Below are positions 34,668 through 44,861 of a stretch of DNA of 64,000 bases, piece after piece. This stretch comes from Aromatoleum tolulyticum (GTDB lineage Bacteria > Pseudomonadota > Gammaproteobacteria > Burkholderiales > Rhodocyclaceae): assembly GCF_900156155.1 (NCBI RefSeq), contig NZ_FTMD01000002.1, forward strand, positions 459,136 to 523,135, written 5' to 3'. Position 1 is the stretch's first letter. Each line of letters begins with the position of its first letter. The position numbers and the translations under genes were made by a program. The notes under the pieces are model-generated. The model was given only the letters and a program-made list of their open reading frames with translations, searched no databases and was not told where the DNA came from.

Positions 34668-34897
34668 CGCGTCCCTTCCTGATGCTGTCATCGACCAGAT
34701 TTTCGACGCATCGGCGGGGTGGGCGTTCCCGTCACCGTCTTCGCTGCGGGACATCTGCAACACTTACTTACGCGGCGTGCACCGGGCCGGGCCGCAAGGT
34801 GACGCCTGCAAGGCACATACCCATCGCAGATGAACCCGGGCTATCGCACCCATGCATAGAAATCGATAGAAACAGCAATGCAACGCGGCTAAGGTGA

Positions 34898-37135
<2,238 letters not shown>

Positions 37136-37240
37136 TCCGGGGAAGGCGTTCCGGGGGGCTCGCGGCAAGATGGTCACGCCGGCTTCCGGAACGCCGATGA
37201 ACGTCCTGGCGCGGTCCCCAAACCGGCCGCGCCGGGGCTT

Positions 37241-38017
37241 TCAGGCCCCCTGACTCCGATCAAGGTCCCGACTTTCCGCCCATTGCTGCACCTGGGCTGC
37301 AACCCACGGGCCGTCATCCAGCGGAATGTCGTGGCCCGCCCGTGGATGAATACTGATTGGACAGTTCCATGCGCGCGCAAGGGCCACGGAACAATCCACA
37401 TGAACCAGCCCGTCATTGCGGCTGGCAAGAATCAGCAGTGCCGTCCCCGGATTTTCCTTCCCCGCACGGTATCGCGCGGCCGCGCACAGCTGGCGCCACG
37501 CATTCTTCCTCGTGACCGGATATTCCGCACGGAAGGTGACCCAGGAGTCCAGCACGTCTGCCGCACCGACGCGCAGCCGGCTCGTCAGCGAGAGGATCCT
37601 TTCCTCCCATTCGCGCCTGCTCCCCCCGAACAGCGCCAGCTTCAGCAACGGCAGGTAGCTGCGCGGGCGCAGACGCCGATAGAACGGGCTGAACGGGCGC
37701 AAGCTGGTGTTGATCAGGACACAGCGGGCAATCTCGCCCGGGCACGCGTGCGCCCACGCCACTGCGACCATCGCACCGAGCGACATCGCCAGCAGGTTGT
37801 AGGGGGGCGCGATGCCGAGCCGTGACAACGCCTTTTGGCAGTAGGCGGCGATCTCGCGCACGTCGGTCGGGCTGGTCAGGTGATGCAGCGCGCCGTTCCC
37901 GGGAAGATCGATCGTCACGACACGCGAATCCGGCATGGTTCGGCGGAACGTGTCCACGAAGTCGCCCCAGTGACGACTTTCCCGCGTGAGACCGCGGAGC
38001 AAGATCCAGGTCGTCAT
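37241..38017 (-). CDS. Alpha/beta-fold hydrolase
   Basis: Protein of 258 residues with an alpha/beta hydrolase fold: LLRGLTRESRHWGDFV after the first strand (oxyanion region), the nucleophile elbow LLAMSLGAMVA, the acid in LASRNDGLVH and the catalytic His in RAGHDIPLDD. The elbow has A-M-S-L-G rather than G-x-S-x-G, which is common in esterase-like members. It begins 4 bp after the stop of the M14 peptidase gene, so both are one unit. Substrate unknown. Confidence 0.85.
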   Translation of the reverse strand: MTTWILLRGLTRESRHWGDFVDTFRRTMPDSRVVTIDLPGNGALHHLTSPTDVREIAAYCQKALSRLGIAPPYNLLAMSLGAMVAVAWAHACPGEIARCVLINTSLRPFSPFYRRLRPRSYLPLLKLALFGGSRREWEERILSLTSRLRVGAADVLDSWVTFRAEYPVTRKNAWRQLCAAARYRAGKENPGTALLILASRNDGLVHVDCSVALARAWNCPISIHPRAGHDIPLDDGPWVAAQVQQWAESRDLDRSQGA

Positions 38018-38021
38018 CGGC

Positions 38022-39104
38022 TCATCGGTACCAGTGAGAGACGGCAAGCTCGTGGTGTCTGGCACGCGCCTCCCCCTCCGGCAGCCATAGCCGGTAGCTG
38101 CACGTCGCCCGCGCCAGGAAATCCAGCAGCGACAGGTGGTGGCGGAGCACGCGCTGCTGCCGGTGTGCGACCTGGGGATTGAAGATTCCCTGTCGCGAGA
38201 ACAGCTGACGCGGATTCTTCTTGATCCACAACCAGGCCCCCATCTCCAGCGTCAGCGGCAGGAAGACGCGCCCGGCCGTCTCGCAGGCACGCAGGTGCAG
38301 GAAATCCCACAGGTCGCCATGCGTCAGATATTGGCGGCTTTGCGGTTCGAAGATGTACGGATGATGCGTATGCGTCTGGCGAAAGATCTCCTTCAAGGCG
38401 TGAATTTCCGCGAGGTGGCGCAACGGTATGCGCGTGTGGGCGTACGGAAACCAGACGCGGTCGACCAGCCCGAATCCCGAATGGCAGTCGAGGGCGATGC
38501 TGAAGTCCCGCGTCAGCAGTTCCTCGCCGACGGCTTCGCACAGCGCGCGACTCTCGGTTTCCATTGCGCCGTTGCGATGACCGCGATACCACGGCAAGCG
38601 GGAGCTGAGACGCTGTCCGCCGATCAGCGGCGGCACACGCTCGTGCGCGTCGAGCGGCGCGTTGCGCATCAGATCGACGCCGTTCGGATTGGCACGCGTG
38701 CCGCGCCACATGCCGCCGGGATTCACGAGGGGCATGAAAACCAGACGAACGGATTCCAGCTGCCGATGCAGGGTGGAGTCCCACCGCAGGCGCATGACGA
38801 GGTGCCTCAGGTAGGCGATCACGACGTCGGCACCGATCCTTTCCAGCCCGTGCACGCCGCCGAAGAAACCGATTGCGGGCACCGCACGATCCGGATTACC
38901 CAATGCGATCGCGTAGAGCGGGAATCGGGTGCCGGATCCACCATCGATTTCGGCCACGACACGCGTCTCGAGGTACCCCCTCCCCGCCTCGATGACGTTT
39001 TCCAGTTCGCTCAGCTCGGAAATCGCAGAATTCGCCACGATCGAACCGTCAGAAAAGCTGGAATGGGAGCGTGGGCAGGGCGTAGCCCCGGAAGCGACAG
39101 GCAT
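38022..39104 (-). CDS. M14-family zinc carboxypeptidase
   Basis: Protein of 360 residues. The zinc site is visible as GGVHGLERIG (H-x-x-E) and the third ligand in ALDCHSGFG; the substrate-binding Arg/Asn part appears as RGTRANPNGVDLMRN, typical of M14 enzymes that act on short peptides or amide bonds. No signal peptide is evident, so it is probably cytoplasmic. The ATG at 39104 has AGGACGGG upstream; a GTG at 39128 would add eight residues. It is co-transcribed with the alpha/beta hydrolase downstream. Confidence 0.85.
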   Translation of the reverse strand: MPVASGATPCPRSHSSFSDGSIVANSAISELSELENVIEAGRGYLETRVVAEIDGGSGTRFPLYAIALGNPDRAVPAIGFFGGVHGLERIGADVVIAYLRHLVMRLRWDSTLHRQLESVRLVFMPLVNPGGMWRGTRANPNGVDLMRNAPLDAHERVPPLIGGQRLSSRLPWYRGHRNGAMETESRALCEAVGEELLTRDFSIALDCHSGFGLVDRVWFPYAHTRIPLRHLAEIHALKEIFRQTHTHHPYIFEPQSRQYLTHGDLWDFLHLRACETAGRVFLPLTLEMGAWLWIKKNPRQLFSRQGIFNPQVAHRQQRVLRHHLSLLDFLARATCSYRLWLPEGEARARHHELAVSHWYR

Positions 39105-39210
39105 TGCCTTCCCGTCCTGATCGCGCACGCGTCGTCCTGCTGAAACGAGATTGCCATGTTCCCTTGATAGGGTGAGCAGAGTCAGTCATCGCAGACACCC
39201 GGGAGCGCCA

Positions 39211-39318
39211 ATGAGGTGGAGATTCTTCGATCTGCAACGAATCATCGACGAGATGTTCGTGGACGACTGGCTCTATCCGTGGCAACCGGACGCCGTCAGC
39301 ACCGGAGCCTCGCAATGA
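39211..39318 (+). CDS. Possible 35-residue small protein
   Basis: Short frame starting ATG at 39211 with GGGAG 6 bp upstream. The product MRWRFFDLQRIIDEMF... is amphipathic and contains four Trp. The stop shares bases with another ATG (39315), whose nine-codon frame ends by ATGA overlap at the start of the next small gene. The chained overlaps suggest translational coupling, but chance cannot be excluded. No family is recognised. Confidence 0.3.
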   Translation: MRWRFFDLQRIIDEMFVDDWLYPWQPDAVSTGASQ

Positions 39319-39340
39319 TCGCGGATACCCATTCGAACGC

Positions 39341-39598
39341 ATGAAAAGCCTGAATTCGATGCCGGAGATGCTGTTCTGCCACTGCTGCCGCGTTCACCAC
39401 CCCCGCGATGAGATGGACCGCCATCTCACCCGACACGGTTACCGCTGGCGTTGCCGGCGCTCGATCGAAGCCGCGCAGGGCAGCATCGCCGAACGTGACG
39501 CGTTCGGCAGGCAGCAATCGCAAATCAATCGAGATCTTGCGCGCCAGAAAGCGAAACGGCAATTCCTCTCCATGCAGGATAGGCGATTATTGCCTTGA
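39341..39598 (+). CDS. Small Cys/His-rich protein, putative zinc ribbon
   Basis: Protein of 85 residues (ATG at 39341, with further in-frame ATGs at 39359 and 39368). The N-terminal third contains MLFCHCCRVHHPRDEM and, after a short loop, RWRCRRSIEAA, giving C-x-x-C...C spacing plausible for one zinc site. The rest is a charged helix with ERDAFGRQQSQINRDLARQ. No strong ribosome site precedes any of the ATGs. I do not know a function. It lies upstream of the phasin gene on the same strand. Confidence 0.5.
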   Translation: MKSLNSMPEMLFCHCCRVHHPRDEMDRHLTRHGYRWRCRRSIEAAQGSIAERDAFGRQQSQINRDLARQKAKRQFLSMQDRRLLP

Positions 39599-39753
39599 AC
39601 CCGGGGGCCTTGATCACGGCCCCGGAAACGTATCGGCCCGACCAACGACAACAAATCCATAACATCTGCCTGTTATGTAGACGGACGTGAGCCTGCACCG
39701 CAGGCTCGCACCGAAGTCCCCCCGCTGCCCACCGATAGCCACTGGAGTAAGCA

Positions 39754-40272
39754 ATGATCGCCACCGCAGAAAAATTCGTCGATTCCGGCAAGGCCGGCCT
39801 CGACACGATGACCGCCGTGTTCAACATCGCCTTCGACACCAGCGCACGTCTGATGGCGCTGAACCTCGGCACGTCGCGCACCCTGCTGCAGGACGGAGCC
39901 AGCCGTGCCACCTCGTTGCTGGATCCGCAGAAGACGGGCGAGCGCCTCACGCACGACATGGCGCTGGGCCAGTCGGTGATCGACAATGCGACCGCGTGCG
40001 TCCGCGGCGCCTACGAGATCGTCAGCGACGGACAGCAGGCGATCCTGCAACTCATGGAGCCGCGCATCGCCGAATTCAACCGCGAGCTCACGGCCAACAT
40101 CGACAACGCAGCCCGCTCGGCGCCCGCCGGCACGGATCTCGCACTTGCCGCCGTGATGTCCGCCCTCCAGCTCGCCAAGCGCGCCACCGGCACCGGCACC
40201 GGCGAAGCGGCCAGCGAAAGCCTGACCGAATCGCATGAGGAAACCTCCCGTCGGACGCGGAAATCGGCCTGA
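39754..40272 (+). CDS. Phasin family protein
   Basis: Protein of 172 residues, mostly amphipathic helix, without Cys beyond one and without a signal peptide. Residues 5-120 fit the phasin_2/TIGR-type domain: EKFVDSGKAGLDTMTAVFN, then a helix with RLMALNLGTSRTLLQDG and QQAILQLMEPRIAEFNREL. The C-terminal 30 residues are Thr/Glu/Ser-rich and disordered. Phasins coat polyhydroxyalkanoate granules. GGAGTAAG precedes the ATG, and a strong terminator follows at 40354. No phaC or phaR is nearby. Confidence 0.8.
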   Translation: MIATAEKFVDSGKAGLDTMTAVFNIAFDTSARLMALNLGTSRTLLQDGASRATSLLDPQKTGERLTHDMALGQSVIDNATACVRGAYEIVSDGQQAILQLMEPRIAEFNRELTANIDNAARSAPAGTDLALAAVMSALQLAKRATGTGTGEAASESLTESHEETSRRTRKSA

Positions 40273-40353
40273 AGCATCGCTCCATCCATCTCCACCGTCT
40301 GAGGCGGTAGCCACCCGCACGTTTCCGGGTCATCGCTGACCGTACTCACACCG

Positions 40354-40393
40354 ATCCCTGCGCACCCGATGGTGGTGCGCAGGGATTTTTTTT
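40354..40393 (+). terminator. Rho-independent terminator of the phasin gene
   Basis: Stem CCCTGCGCACC (40356-40366) with GGTGCGCAGGG (40374-40384), a 7-nt loop, then A and eight T. A classic terminator ending the monocistronic phasin transcript. Confidence 0.95.
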
Positions 40394-40674
40394 GCCGCCG
40401 AACTCAGGCAATCGCCGGAAAACGCTTGAGCCGCAGTACCGCAACGGCCGCCCTTGATCTCCCGATAAAAGCGTATAAACTGTTTTAACGATATAAACCG
40501 TCATCAACCGGACGATACGTGCGGAAAGATGAAGCGGGCGCAGGACAGGGTTGATCTCTGCAACCAGACGCAGACGGGAAAGGAGGGTGTGACGAGGCGT
40601 CTGCAAAGGCTCCGGCGGCTTGCCGTCGCGGCCCGACCTCCCCGGCCGGCCGGCCGCGGTTCCACACACGAAGA
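40394..40674. other. Non-coding stretch with an AT-rich motif cluster
   Basis: No convincing gene. The notable part is 40460-40505, an AT-rich patch carrying repeated TATAAAC words (see separate entry). The remainder is GC-rich spacer leading to a possible small gene at 40675. Confidence 0.5.
40474..40498. promoter_or_regulatory. Operator-like repeat cluster, first copy
   Basis: Contains TATAAAC at 40474-40480 and again at 40492-40498 with GTTTTAACG between (40482-40490). The same two words recur, the 9-mer in inverted form, at 41371-41388 in front of the ribbon-helix-helix-like gene. The sharing suggests one regulator binding both places. Confidence 0.45.
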
Positions 40675-40902
40675 ATGCTCACGGTCATCGACGGCGACGG
40701 CGCAGGCGCGCGCCCTTCCAACCGCCACAAGAAGATCCTCGAAACCGCCCGCCACATCGAACGACATGTTCGCGCGGGGCATTTCAGCATCGGGCAAACC
40801 CTGGCGAAGGCGCTCACGCCGATAGAGCGGGCATTCGTCACCGAGCGGATGTTCCGCAACGGCTTGGGCGAAGACATCGTCGTGCGGGTGCTCGCACCGT
40901 AG
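40675..40902 (+). CDS. Small hypothetical protein
   Basis: Frame of 75 codons starting MLTVIDGDGAGARPSN. The central part is helical and charged (HKKILETARHIERHVRAGHF, then TLAKALTPIERAFVTERMF). No domain is recognised and no strong ribosome site is present (ACGAAGA directly before the ATG). It is convergent with the ribbon-helix-helix-like gene and lies downstream of a motif cluster shared with that gene's promoter, which supports a functional pair. Confidence 0.45.
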   Translation: MLTVIDGDGAGARPSNRHKKILETARHIERHVRAGHFSIGQTLAKALTPIERAFVTERMFRNGLGEDIVVRVLAP

Positions 40903-40949
40903 CGCCTGCCCGGCGTCGCCGCCAGCCGGACAGGCCGGCGACACGCGCG

Positions 40950-41351
40950 CTACTTGGCCGGGCGCCCCGTCTTGATCCGCTCCACGCCATCGAGCGTCGC
41001 GAGGAAGGCCGCGTCCGGCATCGCCACCAGGGCCGCCAGCCCCGCCCGCAACAGCTCGCTCTTCTTGATTTCGCGCCCGGACTTCAGCGCGCGCTGCTTG
41101 AGTTCGCCGAGCCGGGCGTGATCCGCCGCCGGAAACGTGAAGCTGTCGCGCACGAGCTTCGGTTTCCTGAGACCGTTCCTCCTGCCCTTCCCGTCCTTTG
41201 CCGCAGCGTCGTCCGCGACGGCTGCAGTCGGCGTCCGGTTCGCCGCGGCGGCTGCCGGAGCCCCGTCGATGCCCTTCCCACCCGACCGCGCGCGCGGTGC
41301 GGCCACCGGATCCGCGGGGGCGCGGCCGCGTGCGCTGGAAGAACCTTTCAT
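40950..41351 (-). CDS. Putative DNA-binding protein, ribbon-helix-helix-like C-terminus
   Basis: Protein of 133 residues. The first 60 residues are Ala/Gly/Arg-rich and disordered. The C-terminal 65 residues are a compact helical domain: KPKLVRDSFTFPAADHARLG, then REIKKSELLRAGLAALVAMP and a GRPAK end. The R-D-S-F-T-F strand followed by two helices resembles a ribbon-helix-helix module seen in many betaproteobacterial proteins of unknown role. GAGGTG precedes the ATG at 41351. The operator-like words directly upstream suggest autoregulation. Confidence 0.7.
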   Translation of the reverse strand: MKGSSSARGRAPADPVAAPRARSGGKGIDGAPAAAAANRTPTAAVADDAAAKDGKGRRNGLRKPKLVRDSFTFPAADHARLGELKQRALKSGREIKKSELLRAGLAALVAMPDAAFLATLDGVERIKTGRPAK

Positions 41352-41370
41352 CAGACACCTCACTCGCAAC

Positions 41371-41388
41371 CGTTAAAACCGTATAAAC
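41371..41388. promoter_or_regulatory. Operator-like repeat cluster, second copy
   Basis: CGTTAAAACCGTATAAAC lies 20 bp upstream of the ribbon-helix-helix-like gene. CGTTAAAAC is the exact reverse complement of GTTTTAACG at 40482-40490, and TATAAAC matches both copies in that cluster. Likely promoter/operator of the minus-strand gene. Confidence 0.5.
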
Positions 41389-41774
41389 ACATTATGCGGG
41401 ATTGACCGCCAGAACAAGGCGAGCCCCGCGCACTGCATGCCCGGCGGGGCACTGCCGGACGAACTGGCCACGCCGGCCGCGGCACCTCCAGGACAGTCGA
41501 GCAGGCACGCGCCTGATCATAAATGTGCACGAAGGCCTCGACCGATGACGTTCATGTGAATGAAACATCTTGCAACATGCTCAATCGGCGGGCACACACA
41601 CGCGGCATCGTTACGTCGCGGACTTGCGATCACTGCACACAGGTTATGCACAGGTTTTCCCACAGAGTGTGTGGATAAAATCGTTGCAACCGCCTTTGGA
41701 TTGGTTCCGGCTATAGACTGCACAGCAGACCGCTCATGCGGAACCGCTTCTTTCCCATAGGACGTGCCCCACCC
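41389..41774. other. Non-coding stretch upstream of the PLP enzyme gene
   Basis: About 385 bp without a convincing gene. It is less GC-rich than its flanks in 41510-41700 and contains two DnaA boxes (41644-41678). The remainder probably holds the promoter of the PLP enzyme gene. No riboswitch fold such as a SAM aptamer was recognised by eye. Confidence 0.5.
41644..41678. promoter_or_regulatory. Pair of inverted DnaA boxes
   Basis: TTATGCACA at 41644-41652 fits the DnaA-box consensus TTATNCACA, and TGTGGATAA at 41670-41678 is the exact reverse complement of the strongest box TTATCCACA. A degraded third box TTTCCCACA lies between. The boxes face each other across 17 bp in a locally AT-richer region. 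Confidence 0.65.
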
Positions 41775-42956
41775 ATGAATCATCTACGCACCCGCGCAGT
41801 GCATGCCGGGCAAGAGCCCGATCCGGCGAGCGGCGCGATTGCCACGCCGATCAGCCAGACCTCAGCCTTCGCGTACGGCACGCTGGAGAACGGCGCGGCG
41901 ATCTTTGCCGGCGAGGCCGACGGGTACCGCTACAGCAGGTTCGCCAACCCCACGGTCAAGGCGCTCGAGGACAAGATTGCCGATCTGGAAGGCGCCGAGG
42001 CGGCAGTCGCCTTCAGCAGCGGCACGGCGGCGGTGTCGTCGGTGGTGCTGTCGCGGCTCTCGCCCGGCGACGAGATCGTGTTCCTCGGGCCGCTTTACGG
42101 CGGAACGGAAAGCCTGTTCAACGCCTTCGGCGATCGCTTCGGCATCCGCGTCGTCGACGCGGCCGAGCGCGGACTCGAAGCGAGCCTCTCCCCTGCCACG
42201 CGCCTGATCTGGGTCGAGACGCTGACCAACCCCACGCTGCACCTGCACGACCTGGCGGCCGTCGCCGCGCTTGCGCGGGCGCGCGGCATCACGACAGTCG
42301 CCGACAACACCTTCTGCTCGCCGTGCCTGACCCGGCCGCTCGAACACGGCATCGATCTGGTGATGCATTCGATGACGAAATACCTCGGCGGGCACGGCGA
42401 CAGCACCGGCGGCGTGCTGGCCGGCGCGGAGCGGCTGATCGCCCCGGTACGCGCGACCGGGATGGGGCACGTCGGCGGCAATCTCGCCCCGCACGAGGCC
42501 TTCCTGATCCTGCGCGGCGTCAAGACCCTGCCCCTTCGCATGGCGGCGCATTGCGAGGGTGCGGCCGAAGTCGCGGCCTTCCTGTCGACACACCCCGCGG
42601 TCGCCGCGACACACTACCCCGGGCTTGCGAGCCACCCCCAGCACACGCTGGCGCGGCGGCAGATGGAAGGCGGATACGGCGGCATCGTTTCCTTCGACCT
42701 GGCGCGGGGCAGCCGACGGGCGGCCGCGGCACTGCTGGACAATCTGAAGCTGTTCACGCAGGCCGTGTCGCTGGGCGATGTCGACAGCCTCGCCTGCCAT
42801 CCTGCCAGCACCACGCACAGTTTCATCTCGCCCGAAGCGCGGGCGCGCAGCGGGATCGGCGAGGGGCTGATCCGCCTCAGCGTGGGGATCGAGCACCCGC
42901 AGGACCTGATCGCGGACCTCCGCGAGGCGCTCGCCGCGAGTGCTGCGGCCGAGTAG
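41775..42956 (+). CDS. PLP-dependent trans-sulfuration enzyme (cystathionine gamma-synthase family)
   Basis: Protein of 393 residues of the Cys/Met metabolism PLP family. It begins HLRTRAVHAGQEPDP and has YSRFANPTVKALEDK, AVAFSSGTAAVSSV, the GPLYGGTESLF loop, DNTFCSPCLTRPLEHG and the PLP lysine in MHSMTKYLGGHGD, with GLIRLSVGIEHPQDLI near the end. Methionine gamma-lyases carry Cys after the active Tyr (YGC); here it is YGG, so an O-acyl-homoserine sulfhydrylase or cystathionine synthase/lyase role is more likely. The start is ATG 41775; AGGA is about 13 bp upstream. Confidence 0.88.
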   Translation: MNHLRTRAVHAGQEPDPASGAIATPISQTSAFAYGTLENGAAIFAGEADGYRYSRFANPTVKALEDKIADLEGAEAAVAFSSGTAAVSSVVLSRLSPGDEIVFLGPLYGGTESLFNAFGDRFGIRVVDAAERGLEASLSPATRLIWVETLTNPTLHLHDLAAVAALARARGITTVADNTFCSPCLTRPLEHGIDLVMHSMTKYLGGHGDSTGGVLAGAERLIAPVRATGMGHVGGNLAPHEAFLILRGVKTLPLRMAAHCEGAAEVAAFLSTHPAVAATHYPGLASHPQHTLARRQMEGGYGGIVSFDLARGSRRAAAALLDNLKLFTQAVSLGDVDSLACHPASTTHSFISPEARARSGIGEGLIRLSVGIEHPQDLIADLREALAASAAAE

Positions 42957-42989
42957 CCGGGGCGACCAGGAAATGCCGGGGGGAACGCC

Positions 42990-43682
42990 TTATGTCAGCG
43001 CATTGCACAACTCGCCCAGGCTCGACAATTCCAGGTCCGGCCGCTCTTCGTGCGGCCACAGCGCCTGTGTCCGGTTGAGCCAGGCCGCCTGCATCCCGGA
43101 ATTGCGCGCACCGAGGACGTCCAGCAGCGCGTCGTCGCCCACGTGCAGCACCTCCTCCGGCTGCACTCCCGCCGCCTGGGCGGCGGCATGGAAGATCCGG
43201 GGATCGGGCTTGGACAACCCGACCTTGATCGCGGCGACGCTGGCGACGAAGAACGGCTCCAGTCCGATACGCCCGAGCTCGGCGTTTCCGTTGGTGAGGC
43301 TCACCAGCGGATAGCGCGCAGCCAGGAATTCCAGGGCGGGCAGCGCGTCGGGAAAGAGGGTCACGTTGTGGCGCTCGGCGAAGAAGAGCTCGAAGGCGGG
43401 CTCCGCCAGTGCAGGATCGTCTCCCGCGCTGCACAGTGCGACGCGGATCGACTCGCGGCGCAATGCGGCAAGGTCATGCGCAAGGTCCGGCCGCTGCAGC
43501 TCCATCGCGTTGCGGATCTCGCGCAACGCCTGCGGAGTGGCGAACCGCGCCGCCGTCATCGGTGCGTTGAGCGCGAGCCATTCATGGAGCACCGTCTCCG
43601 CGCGCTCGATGGTGGGCCAGATGGGCCACAGGGTGTCATCCAGATCGAGCGAAATGGCCCGGATTGTTCGCAGGTTCAACAT
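42990..43682 (-). CDS. HAD-family hydrolase
   Basis: Protein of 230 residues with all four HAD motifs: SLDLDDTLWP (nucleophile Asp), VSLTNGNAE (Ser/Thr), GLSKPDPRIF (Lys) and LHVGDDALLDVLGA (acidic pair). The cap is of the helical C1 type between motifs 1 and 2. It resembles YjjG/GppA-type phosphatases acting on small phosphates or nucleotides. Its ATG overlaps the end of the Nudix gene by 7 bp, so both belong to one minus-strand operon, possibly nucleotide clean-up. Confidence 0.9.
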   Translation of the reverse strand: MLNLRTIRAISLDLDDTLWPIWPTIERAETVLHEWLALNAPMTAARFATPQALREIRNAMELQRPDLAHDLAALRRESIRVALCSAGDDPALAEPAFELFFAERHNVTLFPDALPALEFLAARYPLVSLTNGNAELGRIGLEPFFVASVAAIKVGLSKPDPRIFHAAAQAAGVQPEEVLHVGDDALLDVLGARNSGMQAAWLNRTQALWPHEERPDLELSSLGELCNALT

Positions 43683-44155
43683 GTGGGCGAGCTTACCTCA
43701 TGGCTCGTGGCCAGCGTTCGTGCATGAGCGAGCAGCCCCTTGTCCAGAAGCAGTCTCCGCATGCTGTGTGCCAGCACCGACGGCAACTGCGCATCGCCAA
43801 TCCACGCGAAGCCGTCGACTTCGGGCACTTGCCGGCCGGTCGAGTAGTGTGCGAAGTAGCTGGTGCATCGGCAAAGCTCGGGACGGGTCTCGGTTGAGGT
43901 GGTGCCGACTGCGAAGAGGTGCAAGTCCTTGCCCCGGTAGTACGCGCAGCGGCCGAGATCGACGAGGCGATCGGGCGTGAATTCGAGGCCGAATTCCTCC
44001 CGCGCCTCTCTGAGTGCGCAAGTCGCGGGATCTTCGCCTTCATCGATGAGCCCCTTGGGGAGATCCCAGTGGCCGCTCCCCGTCGAGTGACCGAGAAGCA
44101 GTTCGGCCCGCTCATTGATGACCAGCAGACCGCAGGAGAGTTTGTTGGCTGTCAT
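43676..44155 (-). CDS. Nudix hydrolase
   Basis: Protein of 159 residues with a perfect Nudix box GLIDEGEDPATCALREAREE followed by FGL (pattern GX5EX7REUXEEXGU) near residue 35. The start MTANKLSCGLLVINE is the usual beginning of the fold; an ATG ten codons upstream (44185) is also open, neither with a good ribosome site. It would hydrolyse a nucleoside diphosphate-linked compound. It overlaps the HAD gene downstream. Confidence 0.88.
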   Translation of the reverse strand: MTANKLSCGLLVINERAELLLGHSTGSGHWDLPKGLIDEGEDPATCALREAREEFGLEFTPDRLVDLGRCAYYRGKDLHLFAVGTTSTETRPELCRCTSYFAHYSTGRQVPEVDGFAWIGDAQLPSVLAHSMRRLLLDKGLLAHARTLATSHEVSSPTC

Positions 44156-44320
44156 GGCGATTGGCGCAGTTTGTCGGTCCGGCATGAATAGCCATGGGCC
44201 TGCGGGCGGGTCCCCTTGCCGGCACCGGCTCTGATTGGCGAGATGCTCCGCCGGGCAAGCGATCGGGCGGACAACGCGATTATTACCGCAACTTCGTCGC
44301 GTTTCATGTCGGGACGCAGA

Positions 44321-44824
44321 TTATTCGAGTTTCCGGTCCTCGCGCTTGGCTGCCGCCATTGCCTCCGGCTCCAGCGCTTCGGCACGGCAGTTGAAGTGGA
44401 CGAATACTCCCCAGCCGGCAAGGAGAAGCGCGACGGCGAAAATTATGCCGGCCGCATAGAGCAGATGCACCGGGTCCTCGTTCGCGCCCTTGAACGTCGC
44501 AACGAGTCCTTCGATTGCGAGTGCGACGACCACGACCACCATGAATCGCGACAGGAACCGCCGTACGCGTGTCGGTCCGCTGATATGGGCGTCACGGATG
44601 ACCTCCTCCTCGGAAATGGTCTGCGCGATCTGCAGCGCCACGACCGCAGCAGCCAACAAGCCGACCGCTTCGATGACCCCTTGCGCTGCGATTCTGTCCA
44701 GCCCCGTGGCGACGGCCGTACCGCCGATGTGTGCAGCAATAACAATGAGCACGAGCGCGGCGCACGCGAACAGCAGCGCCATTAGCCCGTGAATGATCGA
44801 GAACACACGTATGAGCGTTTTCAA
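44321..44824 (-). CDS. Four-helix inner-membrane protein
   Basis: Protein of 167 residues with four hydrophobic helices at about 8-32, 50-70, 92-112 and 125-148, and a charged tail ending KREDRKLE. The start is probably TTG at 44824 because AAGGAT lies 7 bp upstream; a GTG two codons earlier is only 2 bp from that site. No family is recognised with confidence. It lies alone between the Nudix gene and the PA2778-type gene. Confidence 0.65.
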   Translation of the reverse strand: MKTLIRVFSIIHGLMALLFACAALVLIVIAAHIGGTAVATGLDRIAAQGVIEAVGLLAAAVVALQIAQTISEEEVIRDAHISGPTRVRRFLSRFMVVVVVALAIEGLVATFKGANEDPVHLLYAAGIIFAVALLLAGWGVFVHFNCRAEALEPEAMAAAKREDRKLE

Positions 44825-44861
44825 AGGCACATCCTTGGATAGACGGCGGGGCACCAGACCG

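Noticed and set aside
34841..34869. CTAT and ATAG words upstream of katG as an OxyR site
   Set aside because: The spacing (11 and 6 nt) does not fit the 7-nt spaced ATAG-CTAT pattern of OxyR sites, so only coincidence of short words is seen.
37145..37195. Inverted repeat GGCGTTCCGG/CCGGAACGCC after katG as terminator
   Set aside because: The 10-bp stem is perfect but the loop is 31 nt and no T-run follows, so it is not convincing as a rho-independent terminator.
41389..41774. The DnaA-box region as the chromosome origin
   Set aside because: No dnaA, dnaN, gyrB, rpmH, parAB or gid genes are adjacent and only two good boxes are seen, so origin function is not supported.
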